Below, piece after piece: positions 60,992 through 64,000 of a stretch of 64,000 bases of DNA. Both the position numbers and the translations under genes were made by a program. The notes under the pieces are model-generated. The model was not told where the DNA came from, did no database searches, and saw only the letters and a program-made list of their open reading frames with translations. Where the stretch lies: the NCBI RefSeq assembly GCF_913773725.1, contig NZ_CAJYGK010000086.1:124001-188000 (forward strand). The letters run 5' to 3'. Within the stretch, counting starts at the first letter, position 1. Every line of letters begins with the position of its first letter. This DNA is from an uncultured Aquabacterium sp. (lineage in GTDB: Bacteria > Pseudomonadota > Gammaproteobacteria > Burkholderiales > Burkholderiaceae_C).

Positions 60992-61031
60992 GTGTTTCCT
61001 GTGGTTAATCAACGTATCTCAATAGGAAACA
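60992..61031. promoter_or_regulatory. Inverted-repeat operator upstream of glnK, same as at glnT
   Basis: GTGTTTCCT (60992-61000) and AGGAAACA (61024-61031) have the same arms and 23-bp gap as the operator at 56441-56480. The right arm ends 1 bp before the sigma-54 promoter of glnK. Confidence 0.72.
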
Positions 61032-61032
61032 T

Positions 61033-61049
61033 TGGCACAGGGGTTGCAT
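61033..61049 (+). promoter_or_regulatory. Sigma-54 promoter of glnK-amtB
   Basis: TGGCAC-AGGGG-TTGCAT matches the sigma-54 consensus exactly, with GG and GC 10 bp apart. It is 56 bp before the glnK ATG. Sigma-54 and NtrC control is standard for glnK-amtB. Confidence 0.92.
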
Positions 61050-61087
61050 CACCTTCATCGGAGCAGTCAGGGGGGCTGACTGCATGA

Positions 61088-61444
<357 letters not shown>

Positions 61445-61464
61445 GGTCGCCACAGCAGGAGTCG

Positions 61465-62895
61465 ATGATGTTGAAAGCTCTACTTGCTGCCGCAGCCCTG
61501 GGTGCGGCGTGGGCCGTGCCCGCTCATGCTCAGGAAGCCACTGCCGCTGCGACGGCGGCTGCCTCCGCGGCCGAGGCCGTTGCACCGGTGGTTCAGAAGG
61601 GCGATGCCGCCTGGATCATCGTGGCCACCGTGCTGGTGATCCTGATGGCCGTGCCCGGGCTGCCGCTGTTCTATGGCGGCATGGTGCGCGCCAAGAACAT
61701 GCTGTCGGTGATGATGCAGGTGATGATCACCTTCTCGTTGCTGGGCGTGCTGTGGTGCCTGTACGGCTACAGCCTGGCCTTCACCGAGGGCAACGCCTTC
61801 TTCGGCGGGTTCGACAAGGCCTTCCTGAAGGGGGTGACGGTCGACACGCTGGCCGGCACCTTCAGCAAGGGCGTGTACATTCCCGAGTACCTGTACGTCG
61901 CCTTCCAGATGACGTTCGCGGCCATCACGCCGGCCCTCATCATCGGCTCACTGGCTGAGCGTGTGAAGTTCTCGGCCCTGCTGCTGTTCATGGTGCTGTG
62001 GTTCACGTTCAGCTACCTTCCGCTGGCCCACATGGTGTGGTTCTGGGCGGGTCCGGACGCCTACACCAGCGCACAAGCGGCGGATGCCGCGGGTGCCACG
62101 GCCGGCTTCCTGTTCCAGAAGGGTGCCATCGACTTCGCGGGCGGCACCGTGGTGCACATCAACGCGGCCATGGCGGGTCTGGTGGGGGCCTTCATGATTG
62201 GCCGCCGCGTCGGGTTCGGCAAGGAGCCGATGCCGCCGCACAGCCTCACGATGACGATGATCGGTGCCTCGCTGCTGTGGGTGGGCTGGTTCGGCTTCAA
62301 CGTCGGCTCCAACCTCGAGGTGTCGGGCACGGCGGGCCTGGCCTTCCTCAACACCTTCCTGGCCACCTGTGCTGCCACGGTGTCTTGGACGCTGGTCGAG
62401 TGGTTCGCCAAGGGCAAGCCCTCGATGCTGGGTGCGGCCTCGGGTGCCATCGCTGGTCTGGTGGCCATCACGCCGGCCTGCGGCTTCGTCGGCCCGATGG
62501 GCGGGATGGTGATCGGTCTGCTGGGCGGCGTGGTGTGCTACTGGGGTGTCAACGGCCTCAAGCGCATGCTGGGTGTCGACGACAGCCTGGACGTGTTCGG
62601 CGTGCACGGCGTGGGTGGCATCCTGGGTGCGCTGCTGACCGGGGTGTTCGCTTCGCCGGCCCTGGGTGGCACGGGTGTGTACGACTACGTGACCAACAGT
62701 GTGGCCGACTACGACATGGCGGCTCAGATGCTGAGCCAGCTGTGGGGCGTGGGCGTGGCCGTGGTGTGGTCGGGCGTGGTGTCCTACGTGGCCTTCAAGG
62801 TGGCCGACCTGACCCTGGGTCTGCGCGTGAGCGAAGACGAAGAGCGCGAAGGGCTGGACCTGAGCGCGCACGGTGAGCGGGCATATCACCTGTGA
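61465..62895 (+). CDS. amtB: Ammonium transporter AmtB
   Basis: A 476-residue ammonium channel. A signal-peptide-like N-terminus (residues about 1-24, ending AHA) is followed by 11 membrane segments. Conserved parts include GLPLFYGGMVRAKNMLSVMM, the pore His in YLPLAHMVWFW, GGTVVHINAAMAGL and the second His in DVFGVHGVGGILGALLTG. It imports ammonium at low concentration under GlnK control. A strong hairpin terminator follows at 62920. Confidence 0.96.
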   Translation: MMLKALLAAAALGAAWAVPAHAQEATAAATAAASAAEAVAPVVQKGDAAWIIVATVLVILMAVPGLPLFYGGMVRAKNMLSVMMQVMITFSLLGVLWCLYGYSLAFTEGNAFFGGFDKAFLKGVTVDTLAGTFSKGVYIPEYLYVAFQMTFAAITPALIIGSLAERVKFSALLLFMVLWFTFSYLPLAHMVWFWAGPDAYTSAQAADAAGATAGFLFQKGAIDFAGGTVVHINAAMAGLVGAFMIGRRVGFGKEPMPPHSLTMTMIGASLLWVGWFGFNVGSNLEVSGTAGLAFLNTFLATCAATVSWTLVEWFAKGKPSMLGAASGAIAGLVAITPACGFVGPMGGMVIGLLGGVVCYWGVNGLKRMLGVDDSLDVFGVHGVGGILGALLTGVFASPALGGTGVYDYVTNSVADYDMAAQMLSQLWGVGVAVVWSGVVSYVAFKVADLTLGLRVSEDEEREGLDLSAHGERAYHL

Positions 62896-62919
62896 TCGGG
62901 TGAGCCACGCTGACGCGTG

Positions 62920-62945
62920 AAAGCCCGGCCGCATGGCCGGGCTTT
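62920..62945. terminator. Hairpin terminator after amtB
   Basis: AAAGCCCGGCC and GGCCGGGCTTT form an 11-bp stem with loop GCAT, followed by CTGCTTTT. It is convergent with the PEP-CTERM gene and may work on both strands. Confidence 0.88.
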
Positions 62946-62977
62946 CTGCTTTTGTTCGAGCGTGCTGTGTGGTCGCG

Positions 62978-64000
62978 TCAGCAGAGGCCGGTCTGGCCTT
63001 TCTTGCGACGCGTGGCCCCCGCTGTCACACCCAGGCCAGCCAGCGCCATGAGCCAGGCCGAGGGTTCCGGCACCACCGCCACCGACGCCGTGCCGGCGTT
63101 GCCGAAGCCGAAGTCGACTGCGACGGGCACATCCCCATAGCCGAAGTCGTATCCCACGCCCGGCTCGCCGATGTTGAACGCACCGAGCGCCGACTGGCCC
63201 ACCGCGGGTGCCAGACCGGCATAGATGCCCGTCGCCACGCTTCGCGTGACGATGTTCTTTTCGAAGGTGACTTCCAGCGTGCCCGGATTGGTGACGAAGC
63301 GGCTCGACTGATCGATGCTGAAGCTGCCGCTGAGCAGATGGTCGGTCGAGACCGACAAGGTGCCATTGCGCCATTCGAGCTGGCCGTCGCCACCCTCGAT
63401 GGACAGGTCGATCGACAGCAACGTGCCCTCGACCGAGTCGCCGGTGACCGGGTCCACCAGGCTGAAGCTGATGGGGTCCTTGCCTGCCACGCAGGGCGAC
63501 GTGCAACCCACGGCCCGGACAGACGAGACGGAGTTCCAGCTGATGTGCCCGCTTGAACTCGTCCGCTTGAGTCCGGCCACCAGCTGCGACTGGCTGGATG
63601 CGAAAGCCCGGCCGCTGTGCCCCGGCGGCGGATTGGTGGTGGCCGTTCCGTTCACGTTGATCGAGCCATTGAATGGCTGACTGCCGGTGGTGAAGGTGGC
63701 GGTCGCCTGGGATTGACCGAAGGCTGAAGAGGGGCCGATGGTCGCGGTGCGGCTTTGCGGCGTGCCGGCCCCGATCAGGGGTTCGATTTGCCCTTTCAGC
63801 GTCGGTGCTTGAACCTTCTTGCCGTCGTAGCTGGCCTCCACCTCGCCTACGATGTAGCGCCAGCCGGCCTGCCATTCACCGTCAAACCCCACATTGGGCT
63901 TGATGGTCAGGGTGTGGGTGACGTTGTAGTGGGCCTCCTTGGCGGCGAGCGGCGCCAACGGCACCATGGCTGCCACAAAGACGGCCGCAAGCGAGCGACG
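62978..64000 (-). CDS. PEP-CTERM sorting-domain protein (partial, 5' end outside window)
   Basis: The frame is open to the window edge, giving 340 residues. The visible N-terminal part (SLAAVFVAAMVPLAPLAA) is the end of a signal peptide. The main part is Ser/Thr/Gly-rich with beta-strand character and no known enzyme motif. The C-terminus has the full PEP-CTERM signal: VVPEPSAW, a hydrophobic stretch, then RRKK. Such proteins are sorted by exosortase in bacteria that make exopolysaccharide. Exosortase is not in the window. Function unknown. Confidence 0.88.
   Translation of the reverse strand, partial: RRSLAAVFVAAMVPLAPLAAKEAHYNVTHTLTIKPNVGFDGEWQAGWRYIVGEVEASYDGKKVQAPTLKGQIEPLIGAGTPQSRTATIGPSSAFGQSQATATFTTGSQPFNGSINVNGTATTNPPPGHSGRAFASSQSQLVAGLKRTSSSGHISWNSVSSVRAVGCTSPCVAGKDPISFSLVDPVTGDSVEGTLLSIDLSIEGGDGQLEWRNGTLSVSTDHLLSGSFSIDQSSRFVTNPGTLEVTFEKNIVTRSVATGIYAGLAPAVGQSALGAFNIGEPGVGYDFGYGDVPVAVDFGFGNAGTASVAVVPEPSAWLMALAGLGVTAGATRRKKGQTGLC

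Overview
The window is high-GC, gene-dense DNA that looks betaproteobacterial, most likely Burkholderiales. This is an inference from gene content: a NarGHJI operon carrying parvulin, Dnr and NnrS genes, ubiUVT, MocR regulator pairs, a PEP-CTERM protein, and a Rep/ParAB/integrase origin region of the kind found on burkholderial secondary replicons. The species cannot be named from sequence alone.

Layout. Bases 1-9115 (+) hold the end of a nitrate-respiration operon: narG (5' end missing), narH, narJ, narI, a parvulin isomerase, a beta carbonic anhydrase, a Crp/Fnr (Dnr-like) regulator and nnrS. Bases 9116-15031 (-) hold anaerobic-metabolism genes: ubiU-ubiV-ubiT (oxygen-independent ubiquinone synthesis), a LysE exporter and a class III ribonucleotide reductase. 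The reductase is split: its glycyl-radical motif is on a separate 63-residue ORF. An FNR/Dnr-type palindrome lies upstream of nrdD. Bases 15181-19522 hold a Gre-factor-like gene, an M16 peptidase, and norR facing norA across three GGT-N7-ACC sites. Then come a PAS-GGDEF sensor, and a LysR gene divergent from dabB-dabA (inorganic-carbon uptake), followed by a DUF4126-like gene and a GntP permease.

Bases 29558-36146 form a replication and partition locus: a Rep_3-type initiator, an iteron origin (five 17-bp repeats at about 21-bp spacing, two consensus DnaA boxes in the region, an AT-rich stretch), parA-parB, three identical 15-bp palindromes that look like parS, and a large DUF3701-type integrase lacking the usual catalytic C-terminus. 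The window therefore probably comes from a chromid, megaplasmid or integrated plasmid.

Bases 36539-51914 contain a chemoreceptor, two stacked MocR regulators divergent from a complete Nit1C nitrilase cluster (linked in the literature to cyanide assimilation and nitrogen starvation) with a near-consensus sigma-54 promoter and an NtrC-type site, then an acyl-CoA-dehydrogenase-like fragment, ccoG and an EamA permease. Bases 51987-62895 are a nitrogen module: glnT-glxB-glxC-glxD (type III glutamine synthetase plus a split glutamate-synthase-like complex), an XRE-cupin regulator, hutD, a sarcosine-oxidase-like flavoprotein, a LysR regulator, hutG, and glnK-amtB. The glnT and glnK promoter regions carry the same inverted-repeat operator with identical 23-bp spacing, each linked to a sigma-54 promoter. 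The window ends in a partial PEP-CTERM protein gene.

The common theme is low-oxygen respiration plus nitrogen scavenging, encoded around a secondary-replicon origin.
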